A stretch of DNA of 64,000 nt from JACRLV01 sp045863555 (GCA_045863555.1 BTUU01000018.1:62001-126000), one strand, 5' to 3'; positions 1-9,147 are shown, numbered from the stretch's first letter. A program made the numbers and translations. The notes: generated by a model not told the origin, from the sequence alone.

Positions 1-243
1 CTTGCGTCCAAGGTTGAGCCGGATACCCAGGGGAGAGTCGTAATCCCTGACCGGCTGATGAAGCTGTCGGGTCTGACGAAGGAAGTGACGCTCGTGGGTG
101 CTCAGGATCACTACGAAATCTGGACTCGCGAGGCGTACACGCGGTTCCTCGAGTCGCAGTGGGAAAACTACGAAGCGAACTTCGAGGAAAATCAGGCCGA
201 GCTGGCGCCCTATCGAGCATCGAATCTTCCGGCGCGTGGGTGA
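1..243 (+). CDS. mraZ: MraZ transcriptional regulator, C-terminal part (5' end outside window)
   Basis: Reading frame 1 is open from the first base and encodes about 80 residues before TGA. The visible part holds the second MraZ/AbrB-like half: the QGRVVIP core, a GL-x-KEV-x-LVG strand and the EIW motif before an acidic, Trp/Tyr-rich C-terminal helix. MraZ is the DNA-binding regulator that heads dcw clusters and usually represses its own operon; full length is about 145 residues, so roughly the N-terminal half lies upstream. It is followed, after an unusually long structured spacer, by rsmH, its standard neighbour. The start codon and promoter cannot be seen. Confidence 0.9.
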   Translation, partial: LASKVEPDTQGRVVIPDRLMKLSGLTKEVTLVGAQDHYEIWTREAYTRFLESQWENYEANFEENQAELAPYRASNLPARG

Positions 244-592
244 CGCTGAAACGCCCCGCGTCCGCAACGAAATTGGGTTGGGTTTCGCGAGGGGTGGGTG
301 CAGCGGCAGCGACTTCAATCGCTTGCCGCTGCAACCAACCGAAATTCCGGATGGCGGTTGAGACTCTTTTTCGCCGGAGAGTCTCAAGCGAAGCAGGATG
401 CGTCCCGCGTCCGGGAAGGCGGATCCTTATTCGCCTCCTGGCCGCGGCCGGCTCAAGGATGGGCCGCCGCGGTCGCCTACCTTCGACATTGCGTCGAAGG
501 CGGTTTTGTATCCGCAACGTGCGGACACTTCAAGGCTCACACTCGCGAAAATCGGCGCGGCGGTCCGTGCGACGCCCGGCAGGGGGCGCTCC
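244..592 (+). other. Hairpin-rich mraZ-rsmH intergenic region, candidate structured RNA or repeat
   Basis: This 349-base spacer has no convincing gene. It holds a row of inverted repeats: 301-312 with 319-331 (one bulge), 360-367 with 378-385 (perfect 8 bp), 403-407 with 412-416, 442-448 with a matching segment ending near 472, 480-487 with 493-500 (perfect 8 bp, 5-nt loop), and 511-516 with 520-525 (perfect 6 bp, 3-nt loop). The rsmH frame stays open upstream to an ATG at 398, but the extra residues do not resemble RsmH, so I treat the region as non-coding. It could be a leader RNA, an attenuator or a degenerate repeat. Confidence 0.45.
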
Positions 593-1519
593 TTGTCTGA
601 ACGCGGCCATAGTCACGAGCCCGTCCTGCCGGATGCCATTCTCAATTATCTCGACCCCCGGCCCGGCGAGGTCATCGTTGACGGCACCGTCGGGCTGGGT
701 GGTCACGCGAGCCTGCTGATTCCGCGCATCCAGCCGGGCGGCCGGTACATCGGTCTCGACCTCGACGCGGCGATGCTCGAGATGGCGCGGCAGCGGCTGG
801 CGGCGATCGACACGTCCGGTCTGGAGCTGGTCACGGCAAACTATGCGGACCTGCGAGATATTCTCAGACGGCTCGGCCTGGAGCACGCCGATCATGTGCT
901 GCTCGATCTCGGGATCAACTCGGCGCAGCTCGACGATCCCGTGCGGGGCTTCTCATTCGACGCCGACGGTCCGCTCGACATGCGTTTCAACCGCGAGCAG
1001 AAGGAGCAGGCGCTCGACCTGGTCAACCGGCTGCCCGAATCGGAGCTGGCGGACCTTTTTTATCAGTTCGGCCAGGAGGGCGCGAGCCGGAAGATCGCCA
1101 AGCGGATCTGCCAGGTCCGGCATGAGCGACGGATCACGACCACAAAGGTGCTGGCGGCGGCCGTAGAGTCGGTTTTTCACAGCGGCCGGGTGAAAACAGT
1201 TGGAAAGATACACCCGGCGACGCGGGTTTTTCAGGCCCTTCGCGTCGCGGTGAACCGGGAACTCGACAATCTGAGCCGTTTCCTGGCCGGCGTGACGGAG
1301 GGGGTCAGGGTCGGCGGCAAACTGGCTGTGGTCTCGTTCCATTCGCTCGAGGACGGCGCGGTGAAGCGCTTCTTCCGGGAGCGGAAAGGGACGGGTGAGT
1401 GGAAGGAACTGACGAAGGAGCCGGTAATTGCCGACGAAGCCGAAAGGCGTCGCAATCCCCGGTCCCGATCGGCTAAGCTTCGCGTCGGATTGAGAACCGA
1501 TCCGACCGCGGGCGCATGA
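593..1519 (+). CDS. rsmH: 16S rRNA (cytosine(1402)-N(4))-methyltransferase RsmH (MraW)
   Basis: RsmH uses S-adenosylmethionine to methylate N4 of C1402 in 16S rRNA in the cytoplasm. The protein begins with the family N-terminus HEPVLPDAILNYL, followed by the SAM-binding strand VDGTVGLGGHA, the acidic LDLD turn, the LLDLG motif, and the C-terminal SFHSLEDGAVKRFF motif. I chose the TTG at 593 because it lies a few bases after a purine-rich GGGGG stretch and gives 308 residues, the usual length; the ATG at 398 would add 65 unrelated residues. The stop overlaps the next start (ATGA), indicating translational coupling. Confidence 0.9.
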   Translation: MSERGHSHEPVLPDAILNYLDPRPGEVIVDGTVGLGGHASLLIPRIQPGGRYIGLDLDAAMLEMARQRLAAIDTSGLELVTANYADLRDILRRLGLEHADHVLLDLGINSAQLDDPVRGFSFDADGPLDMRFNREQKEQALDLVNRLPESELADLFYQFGQEGASRKIAKRICQVRHERRITTTKVLAAAVESVFHSGRVKTVGKIHPATRVFQALRVAVNRELDNLSRFLAGVTEGVRVGGKLAVVSFHSLEDGAVKRFFRERKGTGEWKELTKEPVIADEAERRRNPRSRSAKLRVGLRTDPTAGA

Positions 1520-2739
1520 GGCGCGGACCGCGCAAGGACGGTGCGGCGATGGGAGTGAGCGTGAAAGTCGCGCTGCTGACGTGTATCGCGTTTACGACGG
1601 GCGTCTGCTGGCTCGTCAATCAGGTGTCGCGCCAGCCGGGGGTGGCGACGCCCGCCGCGCCCACGCCGACAACGCTGATGTCCAAAACGTCATTCGTCCC
1701 GCCCACCGACCAGCTTCAGCGGCCGAGTGCCGGCGAGCCGTCGCGCGAGGTGCCGTCGAGCCCGCCCGCCGTGGCGATCTACCTCGAACATGCTCCGGTT
1801 TCGCCGGCGCCAGACGCCGTCGCACTGCCGCCGATTGTTCCACCGGAGACGGTCATCGCCAGTACTGGCGCAGGCGAATCGCACACGCCGGCACCCGAAC
1901 CCGTTCCCGACCCCGCGCAGGGGGCGCCGAGCGGACCGCCGACGGTCGCAACCGACCCGCAGGTGACGCCGCAGCCCGCGACATACAAGGTTGCAAAAGG
2001 GGACTCGCTCTCGCGGATCGCGGCGCGGACCTACGGTGCGGATTCGCCCGAGGTCCGGAAGGCGATCATCGCCCTGAATCCGAAAATCGCGAAGCGGCCG
2101 AATTGCCTGTACGCGGGCGAGGAGTTGCAGTTGCCCGCACTCGCCGGTTCAGCGAACCCGGTCCGCGACGTGACGCCGGGTGCGATGCCGGCCGAGCGTC
2201 CGCGCGGCGGACCGCCGGAAGTGGCGATCGGGACGCAGCCAAAATCGGCGGACGTACCGCGGCCGGGGCGGGAGCCCGACGCAACGAAACCGGCGCAGCG
2301 GCCGCAGCCCCGCGCCGACACAGCGATCCGAAATGAGAAACGGCCCGCCGCGCCGTCGAAGCCACCGGTCGTCGCGGCCGGAAAACCGACGGCTTCGAAG
2401 TTGGCGTCCGGATCCTCCCGCACTGCCCGGTCCAAGGAACCACCGGTCCTGTCGGCATCGTCGAAGAAGACGGCCGCAAAGCCCGCCGTCAAGCCGGCCG
2501 CGAAAACGGCCGCAAAGCCGTCCGGGACCGCGAAGCCGGCCGGCAAGGCGAAACCGGCTCGCGAGGTCGCGGCCGCGTCCAGGAATTCCAAGGCGACGCC
2601 AGCGAGTGCGAAGACGAAGGATGCGCAGCCCGGCAAGGCAGTCGCGAAAGAGTCGAAGCCGCCGGCGGTCAAATCGAATCGCGCGTCCGATTCCAAACCG
2701 GTGACGCGGCGGCGCGGCGGATCGATCGACGCGGGCTGA
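1516..2739 (+). CDS. Membrane-anchored LysM-domain protein inserted in the dcw cluster
   Basis: A 407-residue protein overlapping the rsmH stop by four bases. A membrane segment lies at about residues 15-35, then a Pro/Ala/Thr-rich linker, then one LysM domain at about 154-208 (YKVAKGDSLSRIAARTYG ... NPKIAKRPNCLYAGEELQLP). The remaining ~200 residues are low complexity and rich in Lys, Ala and Pro (for example KPAVKPAAKTAAKP). LysM binds N-acetylglucosamine-containing glycans, so this looks like a peptidoglycan-binding envelope protein with a basic disordered tail. No catalytic domain is visible. Its position between rsmH and ftsL suggests a role in division or septal wall binding (inference). 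An alternative ATG lies at 1549. Confidence 0.75.
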   Translation: MRRGPRKDGAAMGVSVKVALLTCIAFTTGVCWLVNQVSRQPGVATPAAPTPTTLMSKTSFVPPTDQLQRPSAGEPSREVPSSPPAVAIYLEHAPVSPAPDAVALPPIVPPETVIASTGAGESHTPAPEPVPDPAQGAPSGPPTVATDPQVTPQPATYKVAKGDSLSRIAARTYGADSPEVRKAIIALNPKIAKRPNCLYAGEELQLPALAGSANPVRDVTPGAMPAERPRGGPPEVAIGTQPKSADVPRPGREPDATKPAQRPQPRADTAIRNEKRPAAPSKPPVVAAGKPTASKLASGSSRTARSKEPPVLSASSKKTAAKPAVKPAAKTAAKPSGTAKPAGKAKPAREVAAASRNSKATPASAKTKDAQPGKAVAKESKPPAVKSNRASDSKPVTRRRGGSIDAG

Positions 2740-2980
2740 CGGGCGAAAGCGCCGCCGGCCCGACGCAACGGCGTCCGCGACTCCATTGCACGGATTGACT
2801 CGCGGCGGACGCGCGTGACAGCCGGCCCGCCGTGCGAGACATCGGCGAGCGCCGCGTGTACGATACCTGCGGCTGCGTCGCGCGGGCCGAAGTTGCGCGG
2901 GCGCGGGCGCGCAGCCTGAAGCGACTCGTGCGTACGGATGCGCACGGCGTTCTGACCGGGCGGCCACGATTCGGTGGTCC

Positions 2981-3271
2981 ATGTCGCTGATCCGACTTGC
3001 GGTTCTCCTGCTGGCGGCGATCGCGGTGATGCTCTCGGTGGTGGTCGTGCGCACGGAGACGACGCGCGTGCAGCGGCGGATCTCCGAGGTCGACCGGGAG
3101 ATCGCGCTGCTGCGGCGGCTGGCCCGGGAAAAAGAGCTTGACCTGGCGCGGCTGACGAGTCCCGCGGTGATTCGCAGCCGCTGGACGGACATCGCGATGG
3201 GCGAGTTTTCGACGACGCAGCCGGCGGCAGCGTCAGCGCCGGCGCGCCGCTCCAGGCCCAAGCGTCCCTAG
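2981..3271 (+). CDS. ftsL: FtsL-like division protein
   Basis: A 96-residue bitopic protein. A single hydrophobic segment (about residues 4-24) is followed by a heptad-like, charged coiled-coil stretch (RISEVDREIALLRRLAREK) and a short Pro/Ala/Arg-rich tail. Size, topology and its place directly before ftsI match FtsL, which bridges FtsB/FtsQ and activates FtsW-FtsI; sequence identity in this family is normally too low to prove it by eye. GGTGG lies just before the ATG. The 241 bases between the LysM gene and this start show no convincing gene, although the frame beginning at GTG 2832 is open for about 50 codons. Confidence 0.65.
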   Translation: MSLIRLAVLLLAAIAVMLSVVVVRTETTRVQRRISEVDREIALLRRLAREKELDLARLTSPAVIRSRWTDIAMGEFSTTQPAAASAPARRSRPKRP

Positions 3272-3294
3272 CCCGCGACTCGACGGAGTGAGTC

Positions 3295-5052
3295 ATGCGT
3301 TCGGGTTCCCTGCTGTTCGGTCTAACCGGGATCGCGCTCGTCGCGGGCGCGGGCCGGCTCGTCCAGTTGGAGCGCGACGAGGGGCCGCGGTTGCGCGGAC
3401 TGGCCGAACAGCAGCACACCGCGACGATGTCGGTGCCGGCGCAGCGGGGCAACATCCTCGATGCCCGCGGCCATATCCTCGCCGGCAGCAAGCGCGTGCC
3501 CTCCATCTTCGTCGACGCGTCGCAGGTGGACGATCCGCGCCTCGCGGCGTACAGCATCGCCCCGGTCCTGGGGCTGGACCCCCTCGCGCTCGAAAGGCTG
3601 CTGGTGGAGCGGCGCGAGAGCGGCTTTGTGTGGATCAAGCGGGGCATCTCGGACGAGGAACTCAATGCGTTCATCCAGGTCCGGTCGACGCGCAAGCTCA
3701 ACGCCTTCGTGATCGAGTATGAGCCCGAGCGCATCTATCCGAACGGGCGAACCGCCTGTCATCTGCTGGGGTTTGTGGGGGGCGAGCAATCGGGACTGGC
3801 CGGCGTCGAACAGGCATACGACGACGTGCTGGTGGGAACGGACGGACTGCGGACTTCGATCGTCGACCGCCAGCGCCGACGTCTGAGCTTCGAGGAGGAT
3901 CTTTACGTTCCGCCGGTCGACGGTTTGAACGTCATCCTCACGATCGAGACGTATCTCCAGCAGCGCGCCGAGTATCACCTGAAAGGGGCCGTCGAGAAGT
4001 TCGGGGCGCGCTGGGGCAGCGCGATCGTGCTCGATCCCTGGTCGGGCGAAGTGCTCGCGATGGCGGTGTACCCCGATTTCGATCCGAACGAACCCTTCCC
4101 GTCGAACCTGACCGACAAGCAGCGCGAGCAGGCCCAGGAGCGCATCCGCAATCGCGCGGTGTCGGATGCCTACGAGCCGGGGTCGATCTTCAAGCCGTTC
4201 ATCATGGGCCCGGCGCTGGAGAGCGGCGCCACGACGCTCAACGAAGTGTGGCCGATTCGAGGCCCGACGCACCAGTTCGGCCCGCGAACGATCCGGGATT
4301 CGCATCCGAATCCGCCGCTGAGATCCTGGGAGGTCATCAGCCAGTCGTCGAACATCGCGATGGGCATGCTCGGCGACCGGCTCAAGAATGATGCACTCCA
4401 CCGCGTGGTCAGAACGTTCGGCTTCGGCGACGAAACCGGCATCGGACTGCCGGGTGAGCACGCCGGGCTCGTGAACGACTTTGCCCGCTGGAACAGCTAT
4501 TCAACGCAGTCGATTCCGATCGGACAGGAGATTTCTGCGACGCCGATCCAGCTCGTCACCGCCTTCGCCGCATTCTGCAACGATGGAATCCTGATGCGTC
4601 CGAGGATCGTCCGCGGTGTCGTCGACGAGAGCGGCCGGCCGGAGTACGACCTTTCCCGGCCGATCGCGGTTCGGCGCGTCATGTCGGCGGACGCCGCGCG
4701 GTCGTTTCGAAAGGACGTGCTGGCGCAGACGGTGGCGACGGGGACGGGCAAGGGCGCGCGGCTGCTCGACTGGCAGGCGTTCGGAAAGACGGGCACGGCC
4801 CAGATCGCGAGCGCCGACGGCCGTGGGTACATTGATGGTGCGTACGCGGGTTCGTTCATCGGCGGCGCACCGCTTGAGCATCCCAAGGTGTGCTGCCTCG
4901 TCACGATCTACTGGCCGGTCGCGGGGCGCGGCTATTACGGCGGGACGGTGGCGGCGCCGACGGTCAAGGCGATTCTCTCCGACGTTCTGAAGCATCTCAA
5001 CGTGCCGGGCGAGGCGCTCCTGCCGACGTCCGACCACGGCCGGGGGGATTGA
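3295..5052 (+). CDS. ftsI: Peptidoglycan transpeptidase FtsI / PBP2-type class B penicillin-binding protein
   Basis: A 585-residue class B PBP that cross-links septal peptidoglycan. A short N-terminal membrane anchor (about 1-20) leads into the pedestal domain with the R-G-N-I-L-D signature (QRGNILDARGH). The transpeptidase domain has all three motifs: SIFK with nucleophile Ser297 and Lys300, SSN at 351-353, and KTG at 498-500. GGAG lies six bases before the ATG. A PASTA domain, found in some FtsI proteins, is absent. It sits between ftsL-like and murE, as in canonical dcw clusters, and would pair with the FtsW encoded at 9148. Confidence 0.92.
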   Translation: MRSGSLLFGLTGIALVAGAGRLVQLERDEGPRLRGLAEQQHTATMSVPAQRGNILDARGHILAGSKRVPSIFVDASQVDDPRLAAYSIAPVLGLDPLALERLLVERRESGFVWIKRGISDEELNAFIQVRSTRKLNAFVIEYEPERIYPNGRTACHLLGFVGGEQSGLAGVEQAYDDVLVGTDGLRTSIVDRQRRRLSFEEDLYVPPVDGLNVILTIETYLQQRAEYHLKGAVEKFGARWGSAIVLDPWSGEVLAMAVYPDFDPNEPFPSNLTDKQREQAQERIRNRAVSDAYEPGSIFKPFIMGPALESGATTLNEVWPIRGPTHQFGPRTIRDSHPNPPLRSWEVISQSSNIAMGMLGDRLKNDALHRVVRTFGFGDETGIGLPGEHAGLVNDFARWNSYSTQSIPIGQEISATPIQLVTAFAAFCNDGILMRPRIVRGVVDESGRPEYDLSRPIAVRRVMSADAARSFRKDVLAQTVATGTGKGARLLDWQAFGKTGTAQIASADGRGYIDGAYAGSFIGGAPLEHPKVCCLVTIYWPVAGRGYYGGTVAAPTVKAILSDVLKHLNVPGEALLPTSDHGRGD

Positions 5053-5082
5053 GTGAAGTCCGCGCAGGGAGGCGAGGGAAAC

Positions 5083-6582
5083 ATGTCCACGGTGGCGGAA
5101 CTGCTTGACGGCGTTGTCGATGCACCGCAGTGGCACGCGATCGGCGCAACGATCGCATCCGCGGTGACCGATGACTCGCGGCAGGTGACGCCGGGGTCGA
5201 TCTTCGTCGCAGTGAAGGGCTCAGCGGCCGACGGGCGCAAGTACATTGCAGACGCGCTCGCCCGCGGGGCGCTGCTGGTCATCACGGAACCGGGCGGTGC
5301 GCCGGGGCCGAACATCGTCACCGTTCCGGACGCCCGCGATGCGCTCGCCCGGATCGCGGCGCGATGGCACGGCGTGGCCCCGGGGCAGCCTATCGGCGAT
5401 CGCCTGAAGCTGCTCGGCGTGACCGGAACGAACGGCAAGAGCACGACCGCGCACATGACGCGGGAAATTCTCAACCGGGCGGGGGTGCGCTGCGGAATGT
5501 TCGGCACGGTCCAGTACGACCTGTGCAGCCGCAGCGTCACGGCGGACATGACGACTCCCGGCCCGCTGCCGCTCGCATCCATGGTCCGCGAATGCGCCGA
5601 CGCCGGCGCGGCGGCGATCGTCATGGAAGTGTCGAGCCACGCCCTCGACCAGAAGCGGGCGGACGGCCTGCATTTCGCCGCCGGGGCGTTCACGAACCTC
5701 ACGCAGGATCACCTCGATTACCACCAGACGATGGACCGCTACGGCGATGCGAAGGCGCGGCTCTTCGAATTGCTCGATGCGGACGGGTTCGCGGTCGTGA
5801 ACGCGGATGATCCCGCGTCGCGGCGCATGATCCGCGACTGTCGCGCCAAGGTGCTCACCTACGGAATCGGCGGCGACGCCGACATCCGGGCGTCCATCAC
5901 GCGCGATTCCATCAGCGGGACGCTCTACCGGATGCGGATCGACGGCGTGGAACTCGCGCTCGAAAACGCCATCGTCGGGCGCCACAACGTCTATAACGCC
6001 ATGGCCGCGGCCGGACTGGCGCTCGCGGCCGGTGCGACCCCCGCGGCGATCGAGCGCGGACTGAGCGCCGTTCGAAATGTCGCCGGCCGGCTCCAGCGCG
6101 TGCCCTGTCTCAGCGACGTGGACGTATTCGTCGACTACGCCCACACGGATGATGCCCTGCGGAACGTGGCGCGGGTGCTCAAGCCGCTGACGCGCGGCCG
6201 GCTGATCGTCGTCTTCGGCTGCGGCGGCGACCGCGATCGCACGAAGCGGCCGAAGATGGCCCGCGCGGCTGCGGAATTCGGCGACCGGATCATCGTGACC
6301 AGCGACAATCCGCGGACGGAGAATCCGAATGCGATCATCGAAGAAATCACCGCCGGATTCACGGCCGCGGATCGCACGCGCGTGACGGTCGAGCCCGACC
6401 GGCGGGCCGCGATTTTCGCCGCGGTGGGAGATGCAAAACCGGGCGACGTCGTGCTCATCGCCGGCAAGGGGCACGAGGATTACCAGATCGTCGGCAAGAC
6501 CAAACACCATTTTGACGATGTGGAGACCGCGATCGAGGCCGCCGCGGCGGCGCACGGGGTCGCGGTGCGGAGCGGCAAGTGA
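5083..6582 (+). CDS. murE: UDP-N-acetylmuramoyl-L-alanyl-D-glutamate--2,6-diaminopimelate ligase
   Basis: MurE adds the third amino acid to the peptidoglycan stem peptide in the cytoplasm, using ATP. The Mur ligase P-loop GTNGKST is at about 115-121, the central-domain EVSSHALDQ motif follows, and the C-terminal domain has DNPRTENP at about 408. DNPR is the motif of meso-diaminopimelate-adding enzymes; lysine-adding MurE differs here. I chose ATG 5083, which follows a GGAGGCGAGGG Shine-Dalgarno; a GTG at 5053, directly after the ftsI stop, is an alternative. The stop overlaps the GTG of murF by four bases. Predicted length 499 residues is typical. Confidence 0.94.
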   Translation: MSTVAELLDGVVDAPQWHAIGATIASAVTDDSRQVTPGSIFVAVKGSAADGRKYIADALARGALLVITEPGGAPGPNIVTVPDARDALARIAARWHGVAPGQPIGDRLKLLGVTGTNGKSTTAHMTREILNRAGVRCGMFGTVQYDLCSRSVTADMTTPGPLPLASMVRECADAGAAAIVMEVSSHALDQKRADGLHFAAGAFTNLTQDHLDYHQTMDRYGDAKARLFELLDADGFAVVNADDPASRRMIRDCRAKVLTYGIGGDADIRASITRDSISGTLYRMRIDGVELALENAIVGRHNVYNAMAAAGLALAAGATPAAIERGLSAVRNVAGRLQRVPCLSDVDVFVDYAHTDDALRNVARVLKPLTRGRLIVVFGCGGDRDRTKRPKMARAAAEFGDRIIVTSDNPRTENPNAIIEEITAGFTAADRTRVTVEPDRRAAIFAAVGDAKPGDVVLIAGKGHEDYQIVGKTKHHFDDVETAIEAAAAAHGVAVRSGK

Positions 6583-7991
6583 TCCGACTGGTTCTGAAGG
6601 AGATCATCGACGCGATCGGCGGCCACGTCCGCAGTGAGCCGCCGGCGCGGTCCGTGACCGGCGTTTCGACCGATTCGCGCACGATTCGTGAAAATGAGCT
6701 GTTCTTCGCCATTTCCGGCCCCAATTTCGACGGCCACGATTTCCTTCCCGCGGTCTTTCAGCGCGGGGCGGCCGGCGCGGTCGTTTCGGCGGTGCGGGCG
6801 GGCGAGGCGATCGAGCGCGTGAGCGCGGCCGGGTTTGCCAGCGCGACGCTGATCGTCGCCGCGGACCCGGTCGAGGCGCTGGGAAAGCTCGCGGCGTTTC
6901 ACCGGCGGCAGCTTTCGGCCGACGTGATCGCGGTCGTCGGCAGCAACGGGAAGACGACGACAAAAACGATGATCGATCACGTGCTCTCGGCCCGCCTCAA
7001 GGGGCGCAGCTCGCCGAAAAGCTTCAACAACTCGATCGGCGTGCCGATCACGCTGCTCTCCGCGGACCTCGCGGATGAATACGTCGTCGTTGAGATCGGC
7101 ACGAACGCCCCGGGTGAAGTCGCGGCGCTGTCGAAGATCACCGGCCCGAACATGGCAGTCATCACGAGCATCGGCGAGGAGCACCTGGAGGGACTGGGAG
7201 ATCTGAAGGGCGTCGCGCGCGAGGAGAGCGCTGTTCTGCCGCATCTGCCCGCGGGCGGCTTCGCGGCGATCAACATCGACGCTCCGCACATGCGAGAGCA
7301 CCTGCCGCCGCCGAATATCACGACCGTGACGTTCGGACTCGCGAACGACGCCGCCCTGCGGATCACGCCGCCCGCGTACGACGACGGCATGCTCGCGTTC
7401 AAGCTCAACGGGCGATTCGCCTATCGACTGCCCGTCCCTGGAGCGCACAACGCCTACAACGCAACGGCGGCCGTGGCGATCGCCCGGCGGCTCGGGTTCG
7501 ACCACGAGGAGATCGCGGCGCGTCTGCTCACGTTTTCGCCGCCGCCGATGCGCATGGAGGTCGTCGAGGCCGGCGGCGTGAAGATCATCAACGACGCATA
7601 CAACGCGAACCCCGCCAGCACGCTCGCGGCGATCGAAATGCTTGAATCGATGCCGGCGGCCGGCCGGAGAATCTTCGTGTTCGGCGAGATGCGCGAACTC
7701 GGCGAGCATGCGCCCGCCCAGCACCGGCGGATCGCCGACCGCCTGCGCTCGAGCCGGGTGGATCACTACGTGGCGGTCGGCCGCGCGGCGGAGTGGATGT
7801 TCGGGAGTGACAAGCCGTCCAGCCTCGCCCGGCCGACTGCGGAAGCCGTCGCGACAGTGGCGGAGGCGGCCGCGCGCGCCTGCGAACTGGCGCGTCCCGG
7901 GGACGTGGTGCTGGTGAAGGCGTCGCGAACGATCGGTCTGGAGCGCGTCGTGGAAAGTCTCCGCCTGCGGGAGCCCGCGGCGGTTGGATGA
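6579..7991 (+). CDS. murF: UDP-N-acetylmuramoyl-tripeptide--D-alanyl-D-alanine ligase
   Basis: MurF attaches D-Ala-D-Ala to the UDP-MurNAc-tripeptide, completing the cytoplasmic pentapeptide precursor. The N-terminal Mur domain has the typical VSTDSRTI motif, the ATP-binding loop GSNGKTTTK begins at about 121, and the C-terminal part carries NDAYNANPAS and GEMRELGE, characteristic of MurF. It starts with GTG in a GTGA overlap with murE, so the two are coupled. Length is 470 residues, normal for the family. No D-Ala-D-Ala ligase is encoded nearby. Confidence 0.94.
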   Translation: MIRLVLKEIIDAIGGHVRSEPPARSVTGVSTDSRTIRENELFFAISGPNFDGHDFLPAVFQRGAAGAVVSAVRAGEAIERVSAAGFASATLIVAADPVEALGKLAAFHRRQLSADVIAVVGSNGKTTTKTMIDHVLSARLKGRSSPKSFNNSIGVPITLLSADLADEYVVVEIGTNAPGEVAALSKITGPNMAVITSIGEEHLEGLGDLKGVAREESAVLPHLPAGGFAAINIDAPHMREHLPPPNITTVTFGLANDAALRITPPAYDDGMLAFKLNGRFAYRLPVPGAHNAYNATAAVAIARRLGFDHEEIAARLLTFSPPPMRMEVVEAGGVKIINDAYNANPASTLAAIEMLESMPAAGRRIFVFGEMRELGEHAPAQHRRIADRLRSSRVDHYVAVGRAAEWMFGSDKPSSLARPTAEAVATVAEAAARACELARPGDVVLVKASRTIGLERVVESLRLREPAAVG

Positions 7992-7994
7992 GAC

Positions 7995-9143
7995 ATGTTC
8001 TACCACCTGTTCGACTGGCTGCTGAGCCAGAACAAGGCCTACGCATACGGCGACCCGCTCTTCCGCGGGACGCTCGCCGTCATGGTCGGTTTTGCGATCG
8101 TGTGGGGGTTTGCCCCGCGCGTGATCCGGCTGCTGACGAAGCTGAAGCTCGGCGACCAAGCGCAGTTCGACCATGAAGCGCTGAATCGCCTCACGCAGGG
8201 CAAGAAGAACACGCCCACGATGGGGGGCGTGCTGATCGTCATCGCGATCCTCATCGCAACGCTGCTGCTGGCCGACCTGACGAATTTCTATGTCCGCATG
8301 GGCCTGTTCTGCGTGATCTGGCTCGCACTGCTGGGCGGCGTCGACGACTACCTGAAACTCACGGTCGACCGCCGCGCCGGCACGCGCGACGGCCTCCGAA
8401 GCTGGGAGAAGCTCGTTTTCCAGATCGCGTTGGGGGCGCTGCTCGCCGTCTTCGCGCTGCGGGAGGGGGCGTGGCAGGCGGAATACCTGCGCTGGAACGA
8501 CATCGAGGCCGCGTATCGGCCGGCGTACAACGTGCTGATCCTGCCGTTCTACAAGTACCACCTGGCATTGCCGACGGTCGTTTTCGTCATTCTGGCAGTG
8601 CTGGTGATCACGGGGACCTCGAACGCCGTGAACCTGACGGACGGCATGGACGGGCTGGCCAGCGGCTGCATGGTGCTGACGGCGCTGGCGTTCATGATCC
8701 TCGCGTACGTCGTGGGCATTGCGCAGTACGCGTCGCCGCTCCAGTTCCCCCATATCAAGGGCGCGGCCGAGCTTTCCGTCATGTGCGGGGCCGTCGTCGG
8801 CGCGTGCCTGGGTTTCCTCTGGTACAACGCCTACCCGGCGCAGGTCTTCATGGGCGACACGGGCTCGCTGCCGCTCGGGGGGCTGATCGGCTATGTCGCG
8901 ATCGTCACGCGCCTCGAACCGATGCTGCTCATCGTCGGGGGCGTCTTCGTCATCGAGGCCCTGAGCGTCATTATCCAGGTTTCGTATTACAAGTACTCCG
9001 GCGGCAAGCGGATCTTCCGCTGTACGCCGATCCACCATCACTTTCATCTGGGCGGCTGGACGGAAACGCAGACCGTGACGCGATTCTGGCTCCTGGCGGC
9101 CCTCTTCGCCGCATTCGCGCTGGCAACCATTAAACTGAGGTGA
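7995..9143 (+). CDS. mraY: Phospho-N-acetylmuramoyl-pentapeptide transferase
   Basis: MraY is an integral membrane enzyme that moves phospho-MurNAc-pentapeptide onto undecaprenyl phosphate to make lipid I. The 382-residue protein has about ten hydrophobic segments and the family motifs: TPTMGG near the N-terminus, GGVDDYLK, NLTDGMDGLA with the catalytic Asp residues, a GDTGSLPLGG loop, and the C-terminal HHHFHLGGWTE. It begins three bases after the murF stop. Only MraY has this combination, distinguishing it from WecA-type transferases. Confidence 0.95.
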   Translation: MFYHLFDWLLSQNKAYAYGDPLFRGTLAVMVGFAIVWGFAPRVIRLLTKLKLGDQAQFDHEALNRLTQGKKNTPTMGGVLIVIAILIATLLLADLTNFYVRMGLFCVIWLALLGGVDDYLKLTVDRRAGTRDGLRSWEKLVFQIALGALLAVFALREGAWQAEYLRWNDIEAAYRPAYNVLILPFYKYHLALPTVVFVILAVLVITGTSNAVNLTDGMDGLASGCMVLTALAFMILAYVVGIAQYASPLQFPHIKGAAELSVMCGAVVGACLGFLWYNAYPAQVFMGDTGSLPLGGLIGYVAIVTRLEPMLLIVGGVFVIEALSVIIQVSYYKYSGGKRIFRCTPIHHHFHLGGWTETQTVTRFWLLAALFAAFALATIKLR

Positions 9144-9147
9144 CAGG

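Noticed and set aside
398..592. An N-terminal extension of RsmH from ATG 398
   Set aside because: The added residues are unlike RsmH and overlap the hairpin row; TTG 593 gives the family length and N-terminus.
2460..2600. Tandem DNA repeats in the LysM gene tail
   Set aside because: Lys/Ala/Pro low-complexity coding sequence with irregular units; not a separate genetic element.
2832..2990. A roughly 50-codon open frame before ftsL
   Set aside because: Overlaps the ftsL-like start, lacks a Shine-Dalgarno and a recognisable motif.
6480..9047. A very long open frame on the minus strand across murE-mraY
   Set aside because: It lies opposite three unmistakable Mur/MraY genes, is Arg/Asp/His-rich with no family motif, and reflects GC-rich codon bias.
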